This document shows, one piece after another, positions 40,529 through 49,291 of a stretch of 64,000 nt of DNA. The stretch is from an uncultured Lentisphaeria bacterium (GTDB lineage: Bacteria; Verrucomicrobiota; Lentisphaeria; Victivallales; UBA1829). The stretch spans positions 62,001 through 126,000 of the forward strand of contig CAJKAR010000002.1 of the NCBI GenBank assembly GCA_905197955.1. Direction: 5' to 3'. The notes under the pieces were generated by a model. It was given only the letters and a program-made list of their open reading frames with translations. It did not search any database and had not been told where the DNA came from. How positions within the stretch are numbered: position 1 is the stretch's first letter; each line of letters opens with the position of its first letter. A program made the translations under genes and the position numbers.

Positions 40529-43500
40529 ATGAGAAGATGCTTTTATGTGTTCCTTCTGACTTTCCTGCTGACAGCGTGTCTCCAGGCTGAAATTCAGAAT
40601 CGTGCGGATCAAAAGGAGAAACTGGAACTTTCGGCTTCGATGGATGCGTTTTTTGACAGAGGACGCACTCCTGTCCTGAAGGTGAACTGGATCAGACAGC
40701 CGTCTCAGGCAGAGCATCTGCGCTGGGAGTTGAAAGCGACGGATCTTTATACGGAAAAAGTCGTCTTGAAAAAGCAGGGAAACGTATCCGAACAGAAACT
40801 CCCTCCGGAAGGATTTTCGCTGAATCTGCCGTATGGCGTTTTCCTGATTGAGTTTGAGATTCGTTCAGACGAGGGGAAAATAAAGTACCGTTTTCGGAAG
40901 GAAATGGTTCATTTCATGCCGGAGAGTCTTTCTTCCGATCCGGCGGTACGGGCGTATGAATATGAATATTCTCCTCTCGGAGGAGTGTTCGGCACGCTGA
41001 GCTGCGATCAGGCCAATGTCTACGGGGCAAGCTGGATTCGTTTTGAACATCCGAACTGGCGGGATAATGAACGGGCTCCCGGAAAATATGATTTTTCCGG
41101 AATGAGAGAGAAAATGAAGAAATATGTCCAGTCGAACATTCGTCCGGTGGTTCTTCAGACTCTCTATCATTATCCCCGGTTCGTTCCGGCTGCGGATGCC
41201 GGAGCCTTTGCACTCGGGTATGGCAAACATCTCAGGCGCGCTGCCGCGGCTTTGAATGGACTGACCCGCTATTTTGAATTGGGAAATGAAGATAATGGAC
41301 ACACAAAATTCATCTATACGGAAATCTGCCGTCATGCCGCTGCCGGAATTCGTTCCGCACAGCCGTTTGCTGTTTTATCCAACAGCGGAACCGCCTATGT
41401 GGATTATGCATGGCTGGAATTTCAGTTGAAACGAGGACTGGGAGATGTGCTGGATGCTTTCTGTGTTCATCCGTATACAAACAATTCGACTCCGTCACAG
41501 GAGGTCAGCCCGGAAAAAAACGGTATTTTCGAGAAATTGGACAGACTTCATGATCTGGTTGACAGCGTCGGCGGAATGAAACAGCTCTGGAGTACGGAAT
41601 ACGGCTGGCCGAACAGCAAACTGCGCAAGGGAGAACACGATCGGGCGGATCTTTATGTCAGAGAGATGCTGATCGGGGAAATGGCGGGATTGACGATCAA
41701 TGGACTCTATACCTGGCGAAGAGATTATGGGATTTATGGACGTCCTGCCGGGGCTGCAATCCAGACGTTTGCACGGATGAGGGAAGGTCGGCGTTTCGTC
41801 GGCTTTTACCGGGAGAAGGAGCTCTATGTGGCGGTGTATGAGAAGGAGGGAAATGGAACGGCGGTCGTCTGGACTCCGAATGCCGGAAAATGGAAAAATC
41901 CGGTGGTCGGCACTCAATACTTTGATCTGTTCGGCAATCCGTTAAATGCGGATGACGTTCGGATTTCTCAAAGTCCTGTATATGTTCGAAATGTTCATTC
42001 TTCCGTTCTGCGGAAAGCTGCGGAAAATACGACAGTTCGGGCAGGAAAACGCTATGAAAAGAATCTGGCCAGATATCGCATATCCGGATTTCAGGCTGAA
42101 AAAGCGGATCCGTCTTCTCTTCGCTCCGCGCTGGAGAGATGGTGTCGGAAAAAAGGGACTTTTTCCAAAGAGGAGCAGACCCTGATTTCTTCTCTTCTCC
42201 ACTATTACCTGGCCGCTGCAAGATACGGTGATTGCTCCCGGAAACTGGAGAAATCGGATTTTTCCGAACGCAGGAAGAGGCTTGAGACTCTGGTAAAACG
42301 GGAAAATGCCGCATGCAGGGATCTTCCCGGAGTCCGGTATCTCCTGAATCTTGCGGCCCGTCTGGAGGCGGAGTCGGCAATCGGCGGGGATCGGAAAAAG
42401 GGGATCGGAGGTATGACCAGTCTGGTTTATTCCCTTGCGGAGCGTTTTGCAAGAGACGAAGCCAGAGTTCAGTATGCCGTGTTTGCGCATCTTGGCATGA
42501 AGCAGGGCGGCGCTTCCGGGGAACGACTGGCTTTCGTGCCGGGACGCTGGCAAATGGTAAATGCAAAGATCAGCAGTTATGCCCCGGAGAAAAGAAAAGT
42601 TTCGGTCCGTCTGGAACTCCCCGCAGGCTGGAAGTCGGATCCGGAAAAACAGGCGGTGGATGTGAACCCGGAAGAACCGCTGACTGTGAATTTCAGAGTC
42701 TTCTGCCCGATGAATCCGGAAACTCGGAATTTTTTGAAAGCGGTTGTGGAAGTGCCGGAATGTCCGCCGCGGGTGACGGTCTTCAATGATCTGGAAATCG
42801 TACCGGCCGTTACTCTTGAGGCGGAACCGGTTTCCGGGACTCTGGCGGAAAAGGTTCTGAAACTGAGAATCCGAAATCAGGAAAATGCGACTCTTTCCGG
42901 AAATATAATTCTGCTGGGGGCGGATGGAAATCAGGAACTCGCCCGTCTGAAGCTGAATGATCTCGGGCCGTTTCAGTCCCGTGTGATTCCGGTGGAGTTG
43001 GGGACCTCTGTTTCCGGGAAACGGACAGACTGGAATTTTACCGCTCTCTTTCTTTTGTCGGACAAGCGTCGGTTCCAGGTCCCGTTTAATATCGACTTCT
43101 TGCATGCTTCCAGAAGAACGATGCCCCTTGTGATTGATTCAAAACTTGAGGAATGGAACAATACGCTTCCCTTGAGGATCAACAAGGCGGAATATACCCG
43201 TGGATCCTATGGGGACAACTGGACGGAAGAGGATTGCAGTGCTCTTTCCAGCATGATGTGGGATTCTGAAAATCTCTATTTTTCCGCGGTAGTCAGAGAT
43301 CAGACGTTCCATCAGCAGCGGGTAGGAGATTCCACATGGCAGCAGGACAGCATCCAGATCATTTTTGCCGATCCGAAAGAACGCATTCCTTTTGAGATTA
43401 CACTGGCTCTGACTCCGGCGGGGCCTCAGGCCTGGGCAAAACGGCTTCTGAAAGAGGTCCGTCTCGCAATCGAATATCGGAATGGATGCATCTATTATGA

Positions 43501-44197
43501 GGCGGCTGTTCCATGGCGAGTTTTTCCCGGAAGATTGAAAAACAGTGTTTCGCAAAAGGGATTCCTGTATGGAATCGCCATTAACGACGATGATGCGATT
43601 ACACCCCGTCGTTTCCTGGAACGGTTTCAGGGAAGTATTGTGCATGGGAAAAAAGTGGATGCTTTTGCAGAAGTCTCTCTGGGAGAGGCGGTTGCGGAAG
43701 TGAAACAGGGTAATTGCGTGTTTTTGGAAAATTTCGGAATGGATGAAAAGGGGAAAGCGCCGCTGCGATGGTTTTATCATACGAGTCGAATGCCGGCAGA
43801 CTCCTGTGTCGTGGAAGAGGATGCGGGGGCGGAAGACGGAAAGGTGCTTGTCCTGCGAAACGCAACTGGGGTTCGCCCGCATCGATTCGCCATTCTGATT
43901 GCGGCGCTTCATCTTGAGCCGGGAAAGAGGTATGAGTTGTCGGCCCGGATGAATCATGTCCCGCTGGGGGCGACATCAGTGGTTGGGATTTGTGCGGATC
44001 TCTGGGGAAATAAAAATCAGAAATTTCTGAAACTTTCCCCCTGTTCCGAATATAGAAATTTTCAAATGGAGTTTGTTGCTCCGTTGAATGGGAAATGCAA
44101 TCTGATTATCAAAAATGTCTGCAAGTTCGACAAACTGCAGATCGACTGGATCAAAGTTGCCAAACAGGAAAAACACGAAGCTGGAGAACAAAAATGA
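40529..44197 (+). CDS. Very large secreted clan GH-A glycoside hydrolase with CBM9-like domain, cassette C
   Basis: A 1222-residue exported enzyme. The N-terminus ends FLLTACLQA and includes a possible lipobox (LTAC, Cys17), so it may be a lipoprotein. A beta domain (about 30-135) leads into the barrel, where TRYFELGNEDNGH gives acid/base Glu254 and QLWSTEYGWPN gives nucleophile Glu357, as in clan GH-A, GH39-like. AFCVHPYTNNS lies between. A helical region (about 510-640) and beta domains follow; residues about 870-1060 look CBM9-like (PLVIDSKLEEWNN, LYFSAVVRDQTFHQQ, WQQDSIQIIFAD), and a final beta-sandwich (about 1070-1215) may also bind glycan. It shares ATGA with the next gene. Confidence 0.83.
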   Translation: MRRCFYVFLLTFLLTACLQAEIQNRADQKEKLELSASMDAFFDRGRTPVLKVNWIRQPSQAEHLRWELKATDLYTEKVVLKKQGNVSEQKLPPEGFSLNLPYGVFLIEFEIRSDEGKIKYRFRKEMVHFMPESLSSDPAVRAYEYEYSPLGGVFGTLSCDQANVYGASWIRFEHPNWRDNERAPGKYDFSGMREKMKKYVQSNIRPVVLQTLYHYPRFVPAADAGAFALGYGKHLRRAAAALNGLTRYFELGNEDNGHTKFIYTEICRHAAAGIRSAQPFAVLSNSGTAYVDYAWLEFQLKRGLGDVLDAFCVHPYTNNSTPSQEVSPEKNGIFEKLDRLHDLVDSVGGMKQLWSTEYGWPNSKLRKGEHDRADLYVREMLIGEMAGLTINGLYTWRRDYGIYGRPAGAAIQTFARMREGRRFVGFYREKELYVAVYEKEGNGTAVVWTPNAGKWKNPVVGTQYFDLFGNPLNADDVRISQSPVYVRNVHSSVLRKAAENTTVRAGKRYEKNLARYRISGFQAEKADPSSLRSALERWCRKKGTFSKEEQTLISSLLHYYLAAARYGDCSRKLEKSDFSERRKRLETLVKRENAACRDLPGVRYLLNLAARLEAESAIGGDRKKGIGGMTSLVYSLAERFARDEARVQYAVFAHLGMKQGGASGERLAFVPGRWQMVNAKISSYAPEKRKVSVRLELPAGWKSDPEKQAVDVNPEEPLTVNFRVFCPMNPETRNFLKAVVEVPECPPRVTVFNDLEIVPAVTLEAEPVSGTLAEKVLKLRIRNQENATLSGNIILLGADGNQELARLKLNDLGPFQSRVIPVELGTSVSGKRTDWNFTALFLLSDKRRFQVPFNIDFLHASRRTMPLVIDSKLEEWNNTLPLRINKAEYTRGSYGDNWTEEDCSALSSMMWDSENLYFSAVVRDQTFHQQRVGDSTWQQDSIQIIFADPKERIPFEITLALTPAGPQAWAKRLLKEVRLAIEYRNGCIYYEAAVPWRVFPGRLKNSVSQKGFLYGIAINDDDAITPRRFLERFQGSIVHGKKVDAFAEVSLGEAVAEVKQGNCVFLENFGMDEKGKAPLRWFYHTSRMPADSCVVEEDAGAEDGKVLVLRNATGVRPHRFAILIAALHLEPGKRYELSARMNHVPLGATSVVGICADLWGNKNQKFLKLSPCSEYRNFQMEFVAPLNGKCNLIIKNVCKFDKLQIDWIKVAKQEKHEAGEQK

Positions 44198-44907
44198 ATA
44201 GAAGATTTTACAAATTTACCCTTGTAGAGCTCCTTGTCGTGGTGGCCGTCATTGCGATTCTGACAGGACTTCTTCTTCCTGCGCTGAACAAGGGACGGGA
44301 ACGTGCAAGAAGTGCTTCCTGCTTCGGGAATCTGAAGCAGGCCGGAACCGCTCTCCAGATGTATGCGATGGACTCCAATGATTATGTGCCTTATGCGCAG
44401 TCCTGGAAGAATCTTTCTCTGACGGAACCGAATGGAACCATTTCGAGTCGTCGTCCGACCTTTGTGGAGCGTCTTTCCCCCTATTATCGAAAACTGAAGG
44501 TCGTCCAGTGTGTTTCGGGATCCTCGGAACTGGAATCTCTGGGCAACAACTGGCATACCAACTATACAGCCAACTGGAGATTCGGGTGCTCCAGCAGCGC
44601 AGAGATTTCTCCTGTCCGGACGCTTGGCAAGTGCAAACAGCCGACAATCGCCGCCATTCTGCTCGACGGTCAGAATAAGACCCGTTACACAATGGCCTTT
44701 GGCGGTTCTTTCAGCCGTCCGGACAACCGTCATTCCGGACGCTGGAATATTCTGCTGGCAGACGGCCACGTCCAGTTCAGTCGTCAGCTCACCTGGGAAG
44801 GCGTGTTCACAAGTGCCGGCAGTGCCGTTTCTACCAATCCGGATGCATGCGCCATGTATAATTTTCAAATTCCCGGCATCAGCGGTGATCCGGTCTGGCC
44901 GAAATAA
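44194..44907 (+). CDS. Prepilin-like (N-methylation motif) protein, cassette C second copy
   Basis: A 237-residue protein: MNRRFYKFTLVELLVVVAVI then LLPALNKGRERA and SCFGNLKQAG. Lys stands before the Phe in place of Gly; the Glu5 equivalent is present. NILLADGHVQF is the late DGH turn. The start overlaps the stop of the 1222-residue enzyme by 4 nt, so the two are coupled. It differs clearly from the first copy in the globular part, so the two are not a recent duplication. Confidence 0.85.
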   Translation: MNRRFYKFTLVELLVVVAVIAILTGLLLPALNKGRERARSASCFGNLKQAGTALQMYAMDSNDYVPYAQSWKNLSLTEPNGTISSRRPTFVERLSPYYRKLKVVQCVSGSSELESLGNNWHTNYTANWRFGCSSSAEISPVRTLGKCKQPTIAAILLDGQNKTRYTMAFGGSFSRPDNRHSGRWNILLADGHVQFSRQLTWEGVFTSAGSAVSTNPDACAMYNFQIPGISGDPVWPK

Positions 44908-44955
44908 AACCACTCTCGCAGAAAAAAGACAACCCGTTATGGAGGAAAATAGAAA

Positions 44956-46581
44956 ATGAAAATCCGTGGATGGATCGGAATCCTTTGTTTGAGTCTTTGT
45001 AATTTTACTCTTCCGGCAGCTCCGAATCTGCTGGAAAACGGCTCTTTTGAGCTGGGGCTGGGAGAGTGGAAAGTTCATAAAGCCGGCAGTCCCGATGCGG
45101 AGGCCGTTCTGGACAAAGAGAACGCTTTTGAGGGGAAACAGTCGTTGAGAGTGAAATTCAACGGAAAACGCAGAAGCAATGTTTACATTACCGTCTGGCG
45201 AATGCTGAAAGTGCAGCCGTTGACCACCTATCGTCTTCGTTTTCAGGCAAAAACGCAGAACAGCAAGCCATTCTGGGCGGGGATAGAGTATCGTCCTCTG
45301 GTTCGTTCGAAAGCCGGAAGCGCCGACTGGAAGGAATATGTCTTTGAATTCACAACAAAGAAGGAGTCCCGGATCCCTTTCCGTTTTCTTGTGGAGGATC
45401 AGGCGGAATCGATCTGGCTGGATGATGTTGTTCTGGAGAAGGTTGTAAAAAATTCTTCCTCCTCTCCGGTGGAACAATCCATTCTGGCGTTCGGAGCAAA
45501 GCCCGATGGAAGCTCGGATTCCAGTGCGGCATTTCAGAAAGCGGTGGAAGCGGGCGTTTCGCGGATTTTTATTCCGGAGGGCGTGTTCGCGGTAAAGGAA
45601 CTCGTTCTGCCGGATAATATCAGTGTGACAGGATGCGGAGAACAGTCCTGTCTGGTTCCGTTCTCGGAGGATCAGAAATTTGTGATCCGGGGCGGGAGCA
45701 ACAGCCGGTTTGCGGATTTTTCGATTGATGTCCGCGGCAGAAAGGCTCACGGACTTTTTTTCCTGCGCACGAAAAATGTAACGATCGAACGAATTTTTGT
45801 TTCCGGCAGCCGGGCGTTCGGGATCAATTTCGATCATGTGAAGGATGCTGTGATCCGGGAATGCTGCATTCGCTCCTGCTACACGGGGATTATGCAGACC
45901 TACTGCAGCAATATCCGGACGGTGGGGAATCGTGTACTTGACAGTACGAAGCATGGGATTCAGTTCTGGAGTCAGGATCGCTGGCGTCCCCAGTTCCGGA
46001 CCCGGAACTTGTGGTTCTGTGAGAACTATGTGAAAAATGCACCCAGCGGAGATGGCGGAATCTGGGGGGTTGGTGTGATTGGTGTGGTCATGTCCGGCAA
46101 TATTGTGGAATGCGCAAAGGATGTCGGACTCGATCTGGAATGGTGTGAAGATGCCGTCATTTCCGGCAATGTGGTCCGGGATACGGAGCACGGCGGAATT
46201 TCTCTTTTCTTCTCCTGCAGAAATGTGACCATTTCCGGAAATACGGTGTATAACAACCGGATATATGCAAAGGAGGCGGAAGGATACTGGGTCCGGGCGG
46301 GAATCTGGCTGACCTATCAGAATCAGAAAACATTTCAGAATGATACCGGTCATGAGAATATTACGATTGCCGGAAATACGATTATCAACGGCCCCGGGAA
46401 ACGGCGGGCGATCTGGATCGGATGTGGAAAGAACATCCTGGTCCGGGGAAATCAGCTGATCGGAGCGCCTCTCTATCATGGCGGTCGTCACGGGGACTCC
46501 GCAGGAAAGACCATCATGGAATATGATGCTTCCATGGATTATTCCGTAAATTCCCGTGGAGAGATTTCCCCCCTGCGGTGA
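44956..46581 (+). CDS. Secreted right-handed beta-helix protein with N-terminal carbohydrate-binding-like domain
   Basis: A 541-residue exported protein with a signal peptide (about 1-21, ending LPAAP). Residues about 22-165 look like a CBM4/9-type sandwich (NLLENGSFELGLGEWKV, EGKQSLRVKF, IWLDDVVLEKV). Residues about 175-520 begin like a pectate-lyase superfamily helix (ILAFGAKPDGSSDSSAAFQKAV) and continue in many parallel coils (NVTIERIFVSG, NVTISGNTVYNN, NITIAGNTIING). Such folds are found in polysaccharide lyases and glycosidases; no specific catalytic set was assigned. It is the last gene of cassette C. Confidence 0.83.
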   Translation: MKIRGWIGILCLSLCNFTLPAAPNLLENGSFELGLGEWKVHKAGSPDAEAVLDKENAFEGKQSLRVKFNGKRRSNVYITVWRMLKVQPLTTYRLRFQAKTQNSKPFWAGIEYRPLVRSKAGSADWKEYVFEFTTKKESRIPFRFLVEDQAESIWLDDVVLEKVVKNSSSSPVEQSILAFGAKPDGSSDSSAAFQKAVEAGVSRIFIPEGVFAVKELVLPDNISVTGCGEQSCLVPFSEDQKFVIRGGSNSRFADFSIDVRGRKAHGLFFLRTKNVTIERIFVSGSRAFGINFDHVKDAVIRECCIRSCYTGIMQTYCSNIRTVGNRVLDSTKHGIQFWSQDRWRPQFRTRNLWFCENYVKNAPSGDGGIWGVGVIGVVMSGNIVECAKDVGLDLEWCEDAVISGNVVRDTEHGGISLFFSCRNVTISGNTVYNNRIYAKEAEGYWVRAGIWLTYQNQKTFQNDTGHENITIAGNTIINGPGKRRAIWIGCGKNILVRGNQLIGAPLYHGGRHGDSAGKTIMEYDASMDYSVNSRGEISPLR

Positions 46582-46656
46582 ATCCGCCCCCAGTGGAAGA
46601 TCTTTGAAGTGTGATTGTTTTCACAGGAAACGGGGTGTTTCCGGAGGAAATCTCAG

Positions 46657-46675
46657 GAAAAATGCGGCATTTTTC
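46657..46675 (+). terminator. Weak hairpin after cassette C
   Basis: GAAAAATG and CATTTTTC pair around CGG, 75 nt after the beta-helix gene. The stem is AT-rich and only CACGC follows, so this is a tentative terminator. Confidence 0.3.
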
Positions 46676-46685
46676 ACGCTTCTAT

Positions 46686-46714
46686 TTGTAAGATTCCACT
46701 TTGCGGGGTATCTT
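46686..46714 (+). promoter_or_regulatory. Possible promoter of serA
   Basis: TTGTAA (46686-46691) and TATCTT (46709-46714) with a 17-nt spacer, about 37 nt before the start codon. A moderate match. Confidence 0.4.
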
Positions 46715-46750
46715 TATAGATGATTTCAACAAAATGAAAGGGACCCCGCA

Positions 46751-48313
46751 ATGAAAAAAGTTCTGATTCCGACAAAACTGGACAAGGTCGTAAGCGAAAT
46801 TCTTTCCGCGAAAGGTTTCACAGTCGTGCAGGATATGGAGACACCGTTCCTGGATCTCGCAAAGGCGAATCCGGATACGGAAGCGCTCATCATCCGGAGC
46901 GAAAAGGTGACTCCGGAGATCATGGATGTTCTTCCTTCCCTCAAACTCGTGGTGCGCGCGGGAGCCGGATATGACAACGTGGATATCAAATATGCCCGCC
47001 GGAAAAATATCGATGTGATGAACACCCCCGGCGCCAATTCCAATGCCGTGGCGGAAGAAGTGATCGCCATGATTCTTGCAGCTTACCGCAAGCTCATTCC
47101 CGCGGATATTTCCACCCGTGCAGGAAAGTGGGAGAAAAAATCGTTTATGGGACGTGAATTCACAGGGAAAACCCTTGGAATCATCGGTCTGGGACACATC
47201 GGCCGTCTTCTCGCGAAACGCGCATCCGGATTCGATGTGACGATTCTCGGTTTTGACCCCGTCATTTCCAAGGAACTGGCAAGTGAGATCGGCGTTACAC
47301 TGACCACGGTTGAGGATATTTTCTCCAAGGCCGATGTCATCAGTCTTCATGTTCCGGAAAATGATGCCACCCGCGGCATGGTCAATGAAAAACTTCTTTC
47401 GCTGGTGAAAAAAGGTGTGATGATCGTCAACTGCGCCCGCGCCGGAATCGTCAACGAGGATGATCTGCGCAAGTTCAAGGCGGAAAAGGGCATCATCTAC
47501 TGCAACGACGTTTACAAGAAGGATGCCGAAGGCGAGAAATCCATCGCCGATGTCGCCGATGTCATGGCTCCGCACCTTGGCGCAAGCACAAAGGAAGCAA
47601 ACTTTGTGGCAGCCAAGCGCGCCGCGGAACAGACGGTCGCCTACTTTGAAAACGGCGTGACCACCTGCGTGGTCAACAAGGGCGTTCCCGATGGACTTGA
47701 TGCGGCATATCAGCATCTTGCTTCCATTCTTGCAAAACTGGCAAGAGCTGCGATCGGCCCGGATACTCCGCTGCGCAAGATTGAGACCAGCTTCTATGGC
47801 AATCTTCATCAGTTCGCCAAATGGATGACCGCTCCGATCTGTGCCGGTCTCACTCCGGATTTCGATCCCTACCAGAACGCGAAAGATGCTGAAGAGTTCC
47901 TGAAAGGCCGTGGAGTTGAGCTTGTCAACCGCGAAGTCGATGATGCCAAGAAGTACGGCGAATCCATCACGATCGACCTGGTGGATGCCAAAGGAAACCG
48001 TGTTTCCGTCCGCGGAACGATCACGGAAGGAAATATGATGATTTCCAGACTCAACGATTTCGATCGTCTTTATCTGGATCCGAAGGGCACCACGCTCTTC
48101 TTCGAGTACAAGGATGTGCCGGGTGTCATCGCCAAGCTTTCCGGCGAGCTCAGCGCGCAGGGAATCAACATCATTGATATCCGTGCTCCGCAGAATCGTG
48201 AAAGCGGCAACTCTCTGGCGGTCATCAAGACCTGCTCGGCTGTCTCCGATGAACTGGTTGCGAAGATGGGTGCTCAGGTTGGCGCAGTCAAGGCGTTCCA
48301 GTTCAGCGCATAA
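46751..48313 (+). CDS. serA: D-3-phosphoglycerate dehydrogenase
   Basis: First enzyme of serine synthesis, oxidising 3-phosphoglycerate with NAD+. The 520-residue long form has substrate and nucleotide domains (LVVRAGAGYDNVDI, TLGIIGLGHIGRLLAKRA, VNCARAGIVNEDDL with the catalytic Arg, MAPHLGAST with the catalytic His), an intervening ASB domain and a C-terminal ACT domain (YKDVPGVIAKLSGELSAQGINI), the place of serine feedback in other bacteria. The third catalytic position, Glu in most relatives (DVF--EP), appears to be Asp (NDVYKKD). AAAGGG precedes the ATG. A terminator follows. Confidence 0.93.
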   Translation: MKKVLIPTKLDKVVSEILSAKGFTVVQDMETPFLDLAKANPDTEALIIRSEKVTPEIMDVLPSLKLVVRAGAGYDNVDIKYARRKNIDVMNTPGANSNAVAEEVIAMILAAYRKLIPADISTRAGKWEKKSFMGREFTGKTLGIIGLGHIGRLLAKRASGFDVTILGFDPVISKELASEIGVTLTTVEDIFSKADVISLHVPENDATRGMVNEKLLSLVKKGVMIVNCARAGIVNEDDLRKFKAEKGIIYCNDVYKKDAEGEKSIADVADVMAPHLGASTKEANFVAAKRAAEQTVAYFENGVTTCVVNKGVPDGLDAAYQHLASILAKLARAAIGPDTPLRKIETSFYGNLHQFAKWMTAPICAGLTPDFDPYQNAKDAEEFLKGRGVELVNREVDDAKKYGESITIDLVDAKGNRVSVRGTITEGNMMISRLNDFDRLYLDPKGTTLFFEYKDVPGVIAKLSGELSAQGINIIDIRAPQNRESGNSLAVIKTCSAVSDELVAKMGAQVGAVKAFQFSA

Positions 48314-48339
48314 ATCCGGAATCTTTCGGATTACAGGAA

Positions 48340-48371
48340 AAAACGGGCTCCGCAATTACGGGGCCCGTTTT
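48340..48371 (+). terminator. Intrinsic terminator of serA
   Basis: AAAACGGGCTCCG and CGGGGCCCGTTTT form a long stem with one mismatch and end in T residues. Confidence 0.85.
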
Positions 48372-48427
48372 CTATCGGGAGAGGACGACAGCTCCTCTTC
48401 CATGAAAAATTTTAATTGGTTCCCCGC

Positions 48428-48456
48428 TTTAAAAGCCGGAGGAACGATTGTATAAT
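48428..48456 (+). promoter_or_regulatory. Promoter of the MBL-pseudokinase operon
   Basis: TTTAAA (48428-48433) and a perfect TATAAT (48451-48456) with a 17-nt spacer; the leader would be about 22 nt. Confidence 0.55.
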
Positions 48457-48484
48457 AACAGGGGAGAATCGGGAAGGTTTTTTT

Positions 48485-49276
48485 ATGAAACGGCATCTGT
48501 TTGGAATAACGAATCTGGGCAGCGGGAGTTCGGGGAACGCCACGGTGATTCATACTCCCGAGGGCGCGCTTCTGGTTGACGCCGGTTTTTCCTGCCGGGA
48601 ACTTCTTTCCAGACTGGCTTCCATTTCGGTTGCTCCGGAGAGCGTCAAGGCGATCCTGATCACCCATGAACACAGCGACCATACCAAGGGGTGCCGGGTC
48701 TTTTCCGACACCTACGGGATTCCCTGCTGCTCCACTTCCATCACATGCAGAGCGCTTGCGGATGCAAACCGGATCGGGGAGAAAAAGATCCTGTTTTCTC
48801 CCGGCACGCCCTTTCCTCTTGCAGGAATCACGGTGGAACCCTTTGCGATACCGCATGATGCCCGCGACACGGTTGCGTTCAATTTTCTTTGCAACGGTTG
48901 CAAGATTTCGATTGCCACGGATCTGGGACATGTGAATAATCTGACGGTGAACAAGCTCTCCGATTGCGATGCGCTTCTGCTGGAATCGAATCATGATTTG
49001 AAAATGCTTGCGAATTCCTCACGGCCGCTGCATCTGAAACGACGGATCATGAGCCGTCACGGTCATTTGAGCAATGAGGATGCCATGCGTTCGCTGGATC
49101 ATCTGCTGTGCGAAAAAACTCGTTATCTGCTGTTCGGACACCTGAGTTCCGAATGCAATGATCCGAATCTTGTCGAGGCAATGGCGGAGGAGCGGCTTGA
49201 TTTTCTCCGGCGCCGGGATGTCGAGTTCCGGATTGCATCGCAGGCTGAGCCGGCTGAAACATTCTGGGTCGTGTGA
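48485..49276 (+). CDS. YycJ/WalJ-like metallo-beta-lactamase-fold hydrolase
   Basis: A 263-residue MBL-fold protein. The metal-binding motif is ITHEHSDHTKG, with GSGSSGNATVIHTPEGALLVDAGFS before it and ISIATDLGHV, LLESNHD and LLFGHLSSE after it, the pattern of the YycJ/WalJ group of probable nucleases. The ATG at 48485 follows GGGAAGG at 7 nt. In Firmicutes walJ lies beside a histidine kinase operon; here the gene heads an operon with a pseudokinase and a degenerate histidine kinase-like protein, 15 nt before the former. Its activity is inferred. Confidence 0.86.
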   Translation: MKRHLFGITNLGSGSSGNATVIHTPEGALLVDAGFSCRELLSRLASISVAPESVKAILITHEHSDHTKGCRVFSDTYGIPCCSTSITCRALADANRIGEKKILFSPGTPFPLAGITVEPFAIPHDARDTVAFNFLCNGCKISIATDLGHVNNLTVNKLSDCDALLLESNHDLKMLANSSRPLHLKRRIMSRHGHLSNEDAMRSLDHLLCEKTRYLLFGHLSSECNDPNLVEAMAEERLDFLRRRDVEFRIASQAEPAETFWVV

Positions 49277-49291
49277 GAGAGAGGAGGGAGG

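Noticed and set aside
44062..46491. An 809-codon minus-strand open frame antisense to a pseudopilin and the beta-helix gene
   Set aside because: Both plus-strand genes have signal or pilin N-termini and sensible ribosome sites; the antisense frame has none.
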